Source: Zoogloeaceae bacterium
GTDB taxonomy: Bacteria; Pseudomonadota; Gammaproteobacteria; Burkholderiales; Rhodocyclaceae
Direction of reading: 5' to 3'
Assembly: GCA_031287525.1 (NCBI GenBank)
Contig: JAITSU010000092.1
Location: 1-63,488, forward strand
DNA: 63,488 nt
Positions within the stretch are counted from its first letter, which is position 1. Every line of letters begins with the position of its first letter. The notes under the pieces were generated by a model that saw only the letters and a list, made by a program, of their open reading frames with translations, was not told where the DNA came from and did not search any database. This document shows, piece by piece, positions 8,492 to 22,019 of the stretch. The translations under genes were made by a program, and so were the position numbers.

Positions 8492-11400
8492 ATGCGCCTC
8501 ACCAAACTCAAACTTGCCGGTTTCAAATCGTTTGCCGACCCGATTACGGTTGCCTTGCCGGGGCAACTGGTGGGGGTGGTGGGGCCAAATGGCTGCGGTA
8601 AATCCAATGTCATGGACGCGGTGCGATGGGTGCTGGGGGAATCGCGGGCGTCGGAATTGCGGGGCGATTCCATGAAAGATGTGATTTTCAATGGTTCGAC
8701 GAATCGCAAGCCGGGGTCGCGGGCTTCGGTGGAACTGGTGTTTGACAACGCGCTGGGACGGGCGTTGGGGCAGTGGAGCCAGTATTCTGAACTGGCGGTG
8801 AAGCGGGTGCTGACGCAGGCGGGGCAATCGGATTATTTCATCAACCATTTGAAAGTGCGCCGGAAGGATATTACCGACCTGTTTTTGGGCACGGGGTTGG
8901 GACCGCGCGCTTATGCCATCATCGGGCAGGGCATGATTTCGCGCATCATCGAGGCGCGTCCCGATGATTTGCGGGTGTTTCTGGAAGAAGCGGCGGGCGT
9001 GACGCGCTACAAGGAACGGCGCAAGGAAACCGAAGGGCGGCTGGAAGATACGCGCGAGAACATGGCGCGGGTGGAAGACATCCGGCTGGAACTCGCGGCG
9101 CAGATGGAAAAGCTGGAAGGACAGGCGGAAGTGGCGCGGCAGTATCACGATTTCAACGACGCGCTGATTGGAAAGCAACAAATTCTCTGGCTCATCCGCC
9201 GCAATGACGCGCGAGCGGAGCAGCAAAAACTGGCGCTGGAAGTGGCGCGGGCGGATACGGAACTGGAAGGCGCTGTCGCCGCCTTGCGCGAAGCCGGGGC
9301 GCGGCTGGAAGCGGCGCGTGAGGCGCATTTCGCGGCGAGCGACGGCGTACACGCGGCGCAGGGCGGGCTGTTTACCGTCAACGCGGAAGTGGCGCGGCTG
9401 GAAGCCGAAATTCGCCACCGCAAGGCGGCAAGACAACAAATGGAAAGTCGCCTCTCCCAACTGGCGGGCGAGGAAGCGCACTGGACGGAGCAGGCGGAAA
9501 AGCTGGCGGGCGACCAGAGTCGTTGGCAAGAGTTGCGCGAACTCGCCGAGTTGCGGCTGGAACAGGCTGAGGCGAAGCTGGAAACGATGGGCGAACGTCT
9601 GCCGCTGGCGGAAGAAGCGCAGGGACAGGCGCGTTCGGCGGTCGAAAATCTGCGCCGCGACATCGCGCAGGTCGAGCAGCGTTTGCAGGTGGAATTGACG
9701 CACCGGACGCATGCCCAGCGCAGTCTGGAGATGCTGGCGCAACGCCGCGAACGGCTGCAACAGGCAATGGCGGCAGAGATTGCGCCGGAACGCGCGGCGT
9801 GGGAAGCCAAGGAAGCGGAGCAAGCTCTGGCAGAGGCGCGGGCGAAAGAATGGGCGGAACAATTGCGCGATACGCAGGAAAAACTGCCGGAACTGGAACA
9901 ACGCCGCCGCGCGAACGAAGAAACCCTGCATCGGCAAAGCCGCGACGCCGCCGCCGCCGAAGCCCGTCGCAACACCCTGCGCCAGATGCAGGAACAGGCG
10001 GGGCAGGGCGGTCGTCTGCCGGAATGGTTGCGGAAATACGGTCTGGCGGAAGCCACACCGCTTTGGCGCGTACTGCATGTCGAGCCGGGCTGGGAAACGG
10101 CGGTGGAAGCGGCGCTGCGGGAACGCATCAACGCGCTTCCCGCTGAAAACGCGCAAGGGGCGGAATGGGGGCAAGACCGCCCCGGCGGGCGCGTCAGTTT
10201 GCGGTTATCCGCGCAGGAATCAGGTGGTGGGCAGGTGGCGGCGGAGAGGGCGGCGGGTTTGGCGGAAGATAGTCTGTTGCGGCGGGTCAAGGTGGACGAC
10301 GCGAACTGGCTGCCCTTGCTCACCGACTGGCTGGGCGCGATTCGCGCGGTGGCCAGTCTGGAAGAGGCTTTGCAAGCCGCGCCTGCCTTGCCTTTTGGCG
10401 TTTGTCTGGTGACGCCGGGCGGAGATTTGGTGGAGCGCCACGCGCTGCACCTGTTCGCGCCCGATGCCAGCGGGCATGGGCTGCTGGAGCGGCAGCGCGA
10501 AATCGAGCGTCTGGGCGCGGAGGGCGAAACCCTGCGGGCGCAGGTGGAAGCGGGGCGTAGCGAGGCGACGCGGCTGGACGCGGAAATCCACGCATTGCGC
10601 GAACACGCCAAAACCCTGCGCCACGAGCAGGACGCCGCAAGGCAGCGGGCGCACGCCTTGCAGGTGGAAACCCTGAAACTGGCGCAAGCCCTGGAGCGTT
10701 ACCACGAACAGGCGGCGCGGCTGCAAGCGCAGTTATCCGATTTGGATATTGAAACCGAAACCGAGCGCGAGCGCGAATTTGCCGCTGGCGAAACCGCCGG
10801 AGAGTTGCGCGAGCAGATTGAAACTTTGCGCCACGCCGAGAGCGCGGCGCGGATTCGGCTGGAAGCGGCGGAACGCGCCCTGCGCGACGCCCGCGAACAG
10901 TCGGCGGCCTGCGAACGCGAAGTGCGCGAGGCGGAATTTTCGGCGCGTGAATGCGCTGGCAAGCTGGAAGAAATCGACGCGCAACAATCGCTTTCCGAAC
11001 GCGAATTGAAGCGCATCCACAGCGATTTGGCGCTCTGCCGGACGCAGGAAATGGAAGCCCCGCCCGAACGCTTTGAAGAAGAATTGCAACAAGCGCTGGA
11101 ACGCCGCGCGCAGCGCGAAAGCGAACTGGCGGAAAAACGCGGCGCGATGGAAGACGCCGCCGCCGCCCTGCGCGGGTTGGAAGAAGACAAAATGCGCGGC
11201 GAGCAATCGCTGGAACCGCTCCGCAACCGCATCGGTGATTTGAAACTGAAAGAACAGGCCGCCGACCTGAACGCCACGCAGTTGGGCGAACAGTTGCGGG
11301 AAGCGGGCGCGGACGAGGCGGTGTTGGCGGAAATTCTGGCGACGGAACCCAATCTGCGCCCGCAAGCTCTGGCGCAGGAAATCGGTCGCCTGCAACGCGC

Positions 11401-12028
11401 CGTTGTTGAGTTGGGCGCGGTCAATCTCGCCGCCTTGCAGGAATTGGACACCGCCCGCGAGCGCAAAGGTTATCTGGACGAACAAGCCGCCGATTTGACC
11501 GAAGCCATGGAAACGCTGGAATCCGCCATTCGCCGCATCGACCGCGAAACCCGCGATTTGCTGCAAAACACCTTCGACAAGGTGAATGAGTCCTTCGGCA
11601 GCCTGTTCCCGGAGCTATTTGGCGGCGGTCGCGCCGCGCTCAAGATGACCGGCGAGGAAATTCTTGATGCCGGTGTGCAGGTCTTCGCGCAACCGCCCGG
11701 CAAAAAAAATTCCACAATTCACCTGCTTTCCGGCGGAGAAAAAGCACTGACGGCGATTGCTTTGGTATTCTCCATGTTTCAGTTGAATCCGGCGCCATTT
11801 TGTCTGCTGGACGAAGTGGACGCGCCGCTGGATGATTCCAACACCGAACGCTTCTGCCAGATGGTGAAAAAAATGTCCGGCCAAACCCAGTTTTTGTTCA
11901 TCAGCCACAACAAGATTGCCATGGAAATGGCGGAACAACTGGTGGGCGTGACCATGCAGGAATCCGGCGTGTCGCGCGTGGTGGAAGTCGATATGGAAGC
12001 AGCCTTGAAAATGAGGGAAGAAGCCTGA
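8492..12028 (+). CDS. smc: Chromosome segregation protein SMC
   Basis: A full-length 1178-residue SMC ATPase that compacts and separates sister chromosomes as a dimer. The N-terminal head has MRLTKLKLAGFKSFADP and Walker A GPNGCGKSN (about residues 32-40). Long coiled coils rich in E, A, R and Q flank a hinge at about 505-660 (LWRVLHVEPGWETAVEAALRER and following). The C-terminal head has the signature LLSGGEKALTAIAL and Walker B FCLLDEVDAPLDDSN. The start is fixed by homology, although repeat DNA directly precedes it and no Shine-Dalgarno is visible. Its stop overlaps the zipA start (TGATG), as expected in the smc-zipA-ligA gene order. Confidence 0.97.
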   Translation: MRLTKLKLAGFKSFADPITVALPGQLVGVVGPNGCGKSNVMDAVRWVLGESRASELRGDSMKDVIFNGSTNRKPGSRASVELVFDNALGRALGQWSQYSELAVKRVLTQAGQSDYFINHLKVRRKDITDLFLGTGLGPRAYAIIGQGMISRIIEARPDDLRVFLEEAAGVTRYKERRKETEGRLEDTRENMARVEDIRLELAAQMEKLEGQAEVARQYHDFNDALIGKQQILWLIRRNDARAEQQKLALEVARADTELEGAVAALREAGARLEAAREAHFAASDGVHAAQGGLFTVNAEVARLEAEIRHRKAARQQMESRLSQLAGEEAHWTEQAEKLAGDQSRWQELRELAELRLEQAEAKLETMGERLPLAEEAQGQARSAVENLRRDIAQVEQRLQVELTHRTHAQRSLEMLAQRRERLQQAMAAEIAPERAAWEAKEAEQALAEARAKEWAEQLRDTQEKLPELEQRRRANEETLHRQSRDAAAAEARRNTLRQMQEQAGQGGRLPEWLRKYGLAEATPLWRVLHVEPGWETAVEAALRERINALPAENAQGAEWGQDRPGGRVSLRLSAQESGGGQVAAERAAGLAEDSLLRRVKVDDANWLPLLTDWLGAIRAVASLEEALQAAPALPFGVCLVTPGGDLVERHALHLFAPDASGHGLLERQREIERLGAEGETLRAQVEAGRSEATRLDAEIHALREHAKTLRHEQDAARQRAHALQVETLKLAQALERYHEQAARLQAQLSDLDIETETEREREFAAGETAGELREQIETLRHAESAARIRLEAAERALRDAREQSAACEREVREAEFSARECAGKLEEIDAQQSLSERELKRIHSDLALCRTQEMEAPPERFEEELQQALERRAQRESELAEKRGAMEDAAAALRGLEEDKMRGEQSLEPLRNRIGDLKLKEQAADLNATQLGEQLREAGADEAVLAEILATEPNLRPQALAQEIGRLQRAVVELGAVNLAALQELDTARERKGYLDEQAADLTEAMETLESAIRRIDRETRDLLQNTFDKVNESFGSLFPELFGGGRAALKMTGEEILDAGVQVFAQPPGKKNSTIHLLSGGEKALTAIALVFSMFQLNPAPFCLLDEVDAPLDDSNTERFCQMVKKMSGQTQFLFISHNKIAMEMAEQLVGVTMQESGVSRVVEVDMEAALKMREEA

Positions 12029-13177
12029 TGAACGAATTGCAAATCGGAATTTTGGTTCTGGTCGTGGTCGTGGTGCTGGCAGTGCTGGCGTACAACAAGT
12101 GGGAAGAAAGCAAGCACAAAAAGACCTTCGAGCGAACATTCAGGAACGATGGCGACAAGGAGGCCGACGTGCTGCTGCGTCGCCCCGCGCGTTCCGCCAG
12201 CGCCGCCAACGCCGGAACCGCGCATACGCCGCCCGTCAGCGTCGAACGCCGCGAGCCGGGGTTGAACGCCGCGCCGCTTGAAGAAACGGCGGGGGAAGCC
12301 GCAGAGGTTCCCGACGACAGCGCCCCCGAAAAAACCGCCCGTCAACCCGACGCCCTGCCGGACGAACTTTGGGAGGGTATTGACGCCATCGCCACGCTTG
12401 ATTTGGTCGAAGCCGGGCAAAGCGGCGAAATTCTGGCGACATGGCGGGAAGCCCCCGCGCGGCTGCAAAAACTCATGCGCTGGGTGGGTTTGAACGAAAG
12501 TCAGGGCGTATGGGAAACCCTCTCGCCCGAACGCGAAGGCCGCTACCGCCGCCTGAAAGCCGGACTGCAACTCACTGACCGTCAGGGGCCGATTGGCGCG
12601 GGCGAATTCAGCCGCTTCGCGGAAATCGTGCAACAAGTCGCCAGGGAACACATGGCCGTCGCCACTCTGCCCGACCGTACCAAGGCGCTGGAACAGGCGC
12701 AACAACTTGAGCGCTTCTGCTACGACGCCGACATCCAGATTGGCGTTAACCTCGCCAGTCGCGGCAACGCCTTCCCCGGCACCAAAATCCGCGCTCTGGC
12801 GGAAGCCGCCGGCATGAGCCTGAACGAAGACGGCGTATACGTGCGGCGGGACGACGAAGGCGTGATGCTTTTCTACCTGCAAAACGTCGGCGGCGAAGCC
12901 TTCATCGCCGAAAACCTGAAAACCATGAGCGCCAGCGGTCTGGAATTCCTGCTTGATGTCCCCGTCACCCCGCGCGGACAATACGTTTTCAAACAAATGC
13001 TCAACCTCGCCAAACGCTTCGCGGACACCCTGGACGGCGTACTCGTCGACGACCGCCGCCAACCGCTTTCCGACGCGCAACTGGAACAAATCTGCCAAAA
13101 CTACGTCGCCCGCCCGCAAGCCCGCATGGATGCCGCCGGTTTAACGGCGGGCGGGGCGTTGGCGGTGCGGTTGTTTA

Positions 13178-13182
<5 letters not shown>
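12028..13182 (+). CDS. zipA: Cell division protein ZipA (FtsZ anchor)
   Basis: A 384-residue protein with one N-terminal membrane helix (IGILVLVVVVVLAVLAY, residues 7-23), a charged segment, a disordered A/P/E-rich linker and a C-terminal FtsZ-binding domain (about 210-380) ending in QMLNLAKRFADTLDGVLVDDRRQPL. ZipA tethers FtsZ filaments to the inner membrane at the division site. The start codon overlaps the smc stop, indicating coupling. The stop codon (13180-13182) lies in the first bases of a 743-bp direct repeat, so the junction with the following foreign genes is right at the end of zipA. Confidence 0.9.
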
Positions 13183-17806
<4,624 letters not shown>

Positions 17807-17845
17807 AAACCTTGAGGCAAGGGCAAGCAAAAGGGAGAACCCGCA

Positions 17846-18406
17846 ATGAATCGAGAAGAAGCCTTAACCCTCTTGAAGAACGCTGACCTGATTCATTCCG
17901 CCGAAACGGTGCAGGCTGCCGTGGCGAATGTGGCGGCGCGAATCAAGGCGGAACTGGCGGAAGAAAATCCGATTGTGCTTTGCGTGATGAGCGGCGCGGT
18001 GCCGTTCATGGGGCATCTGCTGACCCAGCTGGATTTTCCGCTGGATTTCGATTACCTGCACGCCAGTCGCTACGGCGACAACGTGAGCGGACACAACAAA
18101 CTGACCTGGCGCAGCGGCCCCTGGATTGGTTTGCAAGGGCGCACCGTGCTGGTGGTCGATGACATTCTCGATGAAGGCGTCACCCTTCAGGCTATCTGCG
18201 AGCGCATCCGGCAAATGGGCGCGGCGCGGGTACTGACGGCGGTGTTCGCGGAAAAAATCACCGGACGCGCCAAACCCGTGCAAGCCGATTTCGTCGGGCT
18301 GACTGTTCCCGACCGCTTCGTTTTCGGCTTCGGCATGGACATCTGCGGCGCATGGCGCAACCTGCCCGCGATTTATGCGGGAAAAGTCCCGACACCTGAT
18401 GCCTGA
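17846..18406 (+). CDS. hpt: Hypoxanthine-guanine phosphoribosyltransferase
   Basis: A 186-residue type I phosphoribosyltransferase that salvages hypoxanthine or guanine with PRPP. The PRPP-binding loop VLVVDDILDEGVTL (about residues 98-111) is intact. Upstream lies the P-loop-like VMSGAVPFMGHLL, and near the C-terminus is FVFGFGMDICGAWRNLPAIY, which resembles the proteobacterial hypoxanthine-guanine branch. A good AAAGGGAG precedes ATG 17846. The end overlaps mutM by 8 bp. Confidence 0.9.
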   Translation: MNREEALTLLKNADLIHSAETVQAAVANVAARIKAELAEENPIVLCVMSGAVPFMGHLLTQLDFPLDFDYLHASRYGDNVSGHNKLTWRSGPWIGLQGRTVLVVDDILDEGVTLQAICERIRQMGAARVLTAVFAEKITGRAKPVQADFVGLTVPDRFVFGFGMDICGAWRNLPAIYAGKVPTPDA

Positions 18407-19220
18407 ACTCCCCGAAGTCGAAGTCAGCCGTTTGGGGCTGGAGCCGCATCTGGTCGGGCAAACCTTGACCGATTGCGTCGCCCGCCGCGCCAATCTGCGC
18501 CTGCCCATTCCGCAGGATTTGCGCGCCCGCCTTGTCGGGCATACGCTGATCGCCATCGCCCGACGCGGCAAATATCTGCTTTTTCACTGGCAGACGGCGG
18601 GCGGCTGGTTGATTGTGCATCTCGGCATGTCCGGTAGTCTGCGTCTTGTGCCGCCGGAAACACCAGCGACAGCGCACGATCATTTCGATTTGCGCTTTCC
18701 CGCGACTGTCATGCGTCTGAAAGACCCGCGCCGCTTTGGCGTCGTGCTCTGGCAGGATGGCGACGACCCGAACGCGCATCCCCTGCTCGCGCGTCTGGGC
18801 ATGGAACCGCTATCGCCAGAATTCACGGCAAACTGGCTGGCGGCGCTGGCGAAAGGTCGCAAAACGCCCATCAAACCCCTGCTGATGGATGCCCACCTGC
18901 TGGTTGGCGTCGGCAACATCTACGCCGCCGAAAGCCTGTTCCGCGCCGGAATCTCCCCCCTCGCCCCCGCCGGAAACATCAGCGCGGCGCGCCTCACAAA
19001 ACTGACAACGGCAATTCGCGCAACCCTGCGGGAAGCCATATCCGCCGGCGGCAGCAGCGTGCGCGACTATGTCCACAGCGACGGCGGCGCAGGCAGTTTT
19101 CAATTGCAATGCGCCGTCTACAACCGCGCCGGATTACCGTGCTTGCAATGCGGCACGCCCATTCGACAGGTAAGGCAAGCGGGACGGTCGAGTTTTTATT
19201 GCCCGCGTTGCCAACGGTAA
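18399..19220 (+). CDS. mutM: Formamidopyrimidine-DNA glycosylase (Fpg/MutM)
   Basis: A 273-residue bifunctional DNA glycosylase/AP lyase that removes 8-oxoguanine and formamidopyrimidines. The catalytic N-terminus MPELPEVE (Pro2, Glu3) is exact. The helix-two-turn-helix region contains LLMDAHLLVGVGNIYAAESLFRAGISP. The C-terminal zinc finger has C-x2-C...C-x2-C (CLQCG, CPRCQ). The start overlaps hpt by 8 bp. It is the last gene before the cassette array. Confidence 0.95.
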   Translation: MPELPEVEVSRLGLEPHLVGQTLTDCVARRANLRLPIPQDLRARLVGHTLIAIARRGKYLLFHWQTAGGWLIVHLGMSGSLRLVPPETPATAHDHFDLRFPATVMRLKDPRRFGVVLWQDGDDPNAHPLLARLGMEPLSPEFTANWLAALAKGRKTPIKPLLMDAHLLVGVGNIYAAESLFRAGISPLAPAGNISAARLTKLTTAIRATLREAISAGGSSVRDYVHSDGGAGSFQLQCAVYNRAGLPCLQCGTPIRQVRQAGRSSFYCPRCQR

Positions 19221-19246
19221 ATCGGCGAGGTGATGATATGTAAGTC

Positions 19247-19326
19247 GGGTAAGCTGAAGGCATAACCCAACATTCGGCGGTTGTGCGCGTTTTACCGTTC
19301 GATGTTGGGTTACGCTACGCTTACCC
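19247..19326. repeat. Nested palindrome (GGGTAAGC...AACCCAACAT...ATGTTGGGTT...GCTTACCC)
   Basis: Outer arms GGGTAAGC and GCTTACCC enclose the inner perfect 10-bp arms AACCCAACAT (19264-19273) and ATGTTGGGTT (19302-19311). Related half-units (GATTGGGTTGCG...GCTTACTC) lie at about 42885-42915. It sits between mutM and the first attC-like site and may also end the mutM transcript, although no T-run follows. Confidence 0.65.
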
Positions 19327-19445
19327 AACCTATGCGCTTATCAGGCTCATTATGCAAAAAACACTTGACGGGAAAGACAGTATCTACGTGCTTCAAACCC
19401 TGGCTTCTGGCGTTCTTGCTTCGTAGGAAGTTTTCGTGCATAAAG

Positions 19446-19503
19446 GTCTAACTTTTCATTCAAGCGAACGGCCTATGGTCGCCGCTTAATTCAAACGTTA
19501 GTC
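19446..19503 (+). other. attC-like recombination site 1
   Basis: A 58-bp imperfect palindrome with the layout of an integron attC site. It begins GTCTAAC (fits RYYYAAC) and ends AACGTTAGTC (GTTAG core). CATTCAAGCG and CGCTTAATTC form the inner arms, with an unpaired A in the CGAACGG side. The outermost arms CTAAC and GTTAG pair perfectly. Confidence 0.75.
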
Positions 19504-19678
19504 TCATCCAATACCGCAAGTATTTTTCCGTGGTGTCAAGTGGCGCGTCTCCGTTGTGCCGCAAGCGGTTTGCGCGTGCTGGTCGTTTCAGCGCGATGGA
19601 TGCGTTCCCATTTCATTTCGTGCTGCTTCAAACCCTCACTTCCCGACGTTCTTGCTCTGTGGGGCGTTTCGTGCGAGA
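19504..19678 (+). other. Non-coding cassette, copy A
   Basis: A 175-bp stretch between attC-like sites 1 and 2 with no credible coding frame. It is repeated, by eye roughly 85-90 percent identical, at 20404-20578. The last 60 bases also resemble 19384-19445 just before site 1, so a third, truncated copy precedes the array. Confidence 0.65.
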
Positions 19679-19725
19679 GTCTAAATATTCGTCCAAGCGG
19701 ACGCCGCTTAACTCTAACGTTGGCC
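19679..19725 (+). other. attC-like recombination site 2
   Basis: A 47-bp imperfect palindrome beginning GTCTAAA and ending AACGTTGGCC. CCAAGCGG and CCGCTTAA form the inner arms. It is shorter and slightly degenerate compared with site 1. It lies 16 bp upstream of the cassette gene start. Confidence 0.65.
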
Positions 19726-19741
19726 ACCTAAGGAGAAGGCT

Positions 19742-20359
19742 GTGGAGAACTTCAACTACTTTTCTCTGATGTATCTGAATGACTGGTACTGGTGGGACAA
19801 GCCATTTTCTGAGCGCATCGGCGGGTCAGATAAAAATGATAGCCTTGAGGCTTTTCACGAGGCTGCGAAATATTACAAGATCACGAGAAACTTCCCTGTT
19901 CTCGAAAATGAAAGACGTCTAGCGGCAGCAGAGGCTTTGGTGCTGAGTGTGGCGGGATCAATAAGTGAGAAGAATGTCTGTGAAACCGTGAAATCGCTTG
20001 CTGCAAAATTCCAAGAGGAGTATGGGAAAAATGCCGTTTCCGCAGCATCAAAATTTCTATGGCTTCGTTTCAAGTCCCCAGTAGTCATATTTGATAGCAG
20101 AGCAATAGCGTGGTTGTGTACTCACAATTACGAGGTTCCGCACAACGCTGGCTACGAAGTCTATTGTGAGAAGTGGCTTCTCGCCTTCAATGATCATGAA
20201 GAGAAAATCAGAGAGTCATGTTCAGGTCTTATTGAGGTTAAGAAATACTCTATGGCCGCTGAGGAAAGCGACGAAGACGTAGAGGCTTTAGTAAGCCAGC
20301 GGTGGTTCATGGAGAGGGTCTTTGACAAATATCTTTGGTTTAATGCAGACGTCGGCTAA
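19742..20359 (+). CDS. Cassette-encoded protein of unknown function
   Basis: A 205-residue acidic/aromatic-rich protein with no signal peptide or membrane helix. I do not recognise a family. Notable segments are the W-rich start (LNDWYWWDKPF), AASKFLWLRFKSPVVIFDSRAIAWL in the middle, and RWFMERVFDKYLWF at the end. The start is GTG 19742, supported by AAGGAG six bases upstream. The stop TAA lies inside the next attC-like site, as is usual for integron cassettes. Codon use is A+T-richer than flanking mutM and der. Being the only coding cassette in an array without an integrase, its role is open; cassette genes are often accessory or defensive. Confidence 0.75.
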   Translation: MENFNYFSLMYLNDWYWWDKPFSERIGGSDKNDSLEAFHEAAKYYKITRNFPVLENERRLAAAEALVLSVAGSISEKNVCETVKSLAAKFQEEYGKNAVSAASKFLWLRFKSPVVIFDSRAIAWLCTHNYEVPHNAGYEVYCEKWLLAFNDHEEKIRESCSGLIEVKKYSMAAEESDEDVEALVSQRWFMERVFDKYLWFNADVG

Positions 20360-20403
20360 GGCGATGGACCTGATGGGCTGCGGTCTGAGATCAAACGTTA
20401 GCC
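20354..20403 (+). other. attC-like site 3 (degenerate left half)
   Basis: The right half (GATCAAACGTTAGCC) matches site 1. The left half starts GGCTAAG and overlaps the stop codon of the cassette gene. Outer GGCTAA and TTAGCC pair; the middle pairs poorly. Confidence 0.5.
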
Positions 20404-20578
20404 TCATCCAATACCGCAAGCATTTTTCCGGGGCATTAAGTGACGCATCTCCGTTGTACCGCAAGTAGTTTGCGCGTACTGGTCGTGTCAGCGCGGCGGA
20501 TGCGTCCTCATTTCATTTCGCGCTGCTTCAAACCCTCGCTTCCCGGCGTTCTTGCTCCGTAGGGCGTTTCGTGTGAGA
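20404..20578 (+). other. Non-coding cassette, copy B
   Basis: A near-copy of 19504-19678 of the same length, with scattered substitutions and no coding frame. Its position after the coding cassette makes a non-coding / coding / non-coding array. Confidence 0.65.
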
Positions 20579-20595
20579 GTCTAACTACGTTAGCT
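20579..20595 (+). other. Minimal attC remnant closing the array
   Basis: GTCTAAC-TAC-GTTAGCT keeps only the two outer simple-site halves of an attC (CTAAC / GTTAG) with the stem deleted. It marks the right end of the array, 38 bp before the end of der. Confidence 0.5.
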
Positions 20596-20633
20596 CACGT
20601 AAATCGTGAAACTGGCATTCCCGCCCCCACAGT

Positions 20634-22016
20634 TTACCGCTTCACCCCACGCGCGCTTCTCCGGTTCAGCATGGAGGTTTTTCTGGCGTCTTCCGCCTTG
20701 TCCGCATAGGGGTTTTCGCTGGTGTTGAACTGAATCCGCAAGGGGGTGCCTTGCAGTTTGAAGACTTCGCGGAAGATGTTTTCCAGATAGCGGCGGTAGC
20801 TTTCCGGGACGTGATCCAGGGCGTTGCCGTGGATGACGATGATGGGCGGGTTCATGCCGCCCTGGTGGGCGTAGCGCATTTTGGGGCGGAAAGCGCCGTG
20901 GCGGGGCGGGGCTTGTCTGGCGACGGCATCGGCAAGCACGCGGGTGAGTTTGGGGGTGGCGAGTTTGGCGGTGGCGGCGGCGTAGGCGCGGTCTACGGAT
21001 TGAAAGAGTTTATCCACGCCGATATTTTCTTTTGCCGAGATGAAATGGGTGGTGGCGAAATCGAGGAATTTCAGTTTGCGCTCGGCGGCGGCGCGGACTT
21101 GGGTTTTGGCGTAGTGATCGAGTCCGTCCCATTTGTTGATGGCGATGACCAGGGCGCGACCGGATTGCAGGACAAAATCCGCCACATGCGCGTCCTGATC
21201 GGAAATATCCTGCCGGGCGTCCAGCATCAGGATGACGACATGGGCGTTTTCGATGGATTGCAGGGTCTTGATGACGGAGAATTTTTCGATGCTCTCGAAG
21301 ACCTTGCCTTTTTTCCGCAGACCGGCGGTGTCGATGAGGCTGTATGGTTTGCCGTTTTTCTCGAAATCCACGTAGATGGCGTCGCGGGTTGTGCCGGGTA
21401 AATCGAAGGCGATGACCCGTTCTTCGCCGGTGAGGGCGTTGATGAGGGTGGATTTGCCGACATTGGGGCGTCCGGCGATGGCGACTTTCAGGCGGTCAGG
21501 GCGGTCTTCTGCTTCGTCGGGTTCGGGGAAATCCGCAAGCGCGAGGTCGAGCAGGTGGCGCACGCCTTCGCCATGCGTGGCGGAGATGGGGTGCGGTTCG
21601 CCCAGCCCCAGTTCGTGGAATTCGGCGGCGACCATGCCGCCGTTCATGCCTTCGGTTTTGTTGACGGCGACGAAGGCGGGGCGCTCAAGGCGGCGCAGTT
21701 TGAGGGCGATTTCCTTGTCTTGCGGGGTCAGCCCGCCGCGCCCGTCGACCACGAAAATCACCACGTCGGCTTCAAAAATGGCTTCTTCGGCTTGCCGCGC
21801 CATTTCCAGCAGGATGCCTTCTTTCACCAAGGGTTCAAAGCCGCCGGTGTCGACCACCAGAAACGGTCGGTCGCCCATGCGCCCATGCCCGTAATGCCGG
21901 TCACGGGTCAGCCCCGGAAAGTCGGCGACAATGGCGTCGCGGCTCTTGGTGAGCCGGTTGAACAGGGTGGATTTGCCGACATTGGGACGGCCGACCAAGG
22001 CGATTGTGGGGGTCAT
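20634..22016 (-). CDS. der: Ribosome-associated GTPase Der (EngA)
   Basis: A 460-residue essential GTPase with two tandem G domains, needed for 50S ribosomal subunit maturation. Both P-loops are GRPNVGKST (starting about residues 8 and 184). DTAG/DTGG switch II motifs and NKxD-type motifs (NKTEG, NKWDG) follow. The C-terminal KH-like domain (about 355-440) includes [25 protein letters not shown]. The length is normal. It is the last gene of the minus-strand block that starts with ndk and lies 4 bp after bamB. Confidence 0.96.
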   Translation of the reverse strand: MTPTIALVGRPNVGKSTLFNRLTKSRDAIVADFPGLTRDRHYGHGRMGDRPFLVVDTGGFEPLVKEGILLEMARQAEEAIFEADVVIFVVDGRGGLTPQDKEIALKLRRLERPAFVAVNKTEGMNGGMVAAEFHELGLGEPHPISATHGEGVRHLLDLALADFPEPDEAEDRPDRLKVAIAGRPNVGKSTLINALTGEERVIAFDLPGTTRDAIYVDFEKNGKPYSLIDTAGLRKKGKVFESIEKFSVIKTLQSIENAHVVILMLDARQDISDQDAHVADFVLQSGRALVIAINKWDGLDHYAKTQVRAAAERKLKFLDFATTHFISAKENIGVDKLFQSVDRAYAAATAKLATPKLTRVLADAVARQAPPRHGAFRPKMRYAHQGGMNPPIIVIHGNALDHVPESYRRYLENIFREVFKLQGTPLRIQFNTSENPYADKAEDARKTSMLNRRSARGVKR

Positions 22017-22019
22017 TGT

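Noticed and set aside
8171-10174. A long open frame on the minus strand opposite smc
   Set aside because: Composition is typical of an antisense shadow, and it runs into repeat unit B; smc is certain.
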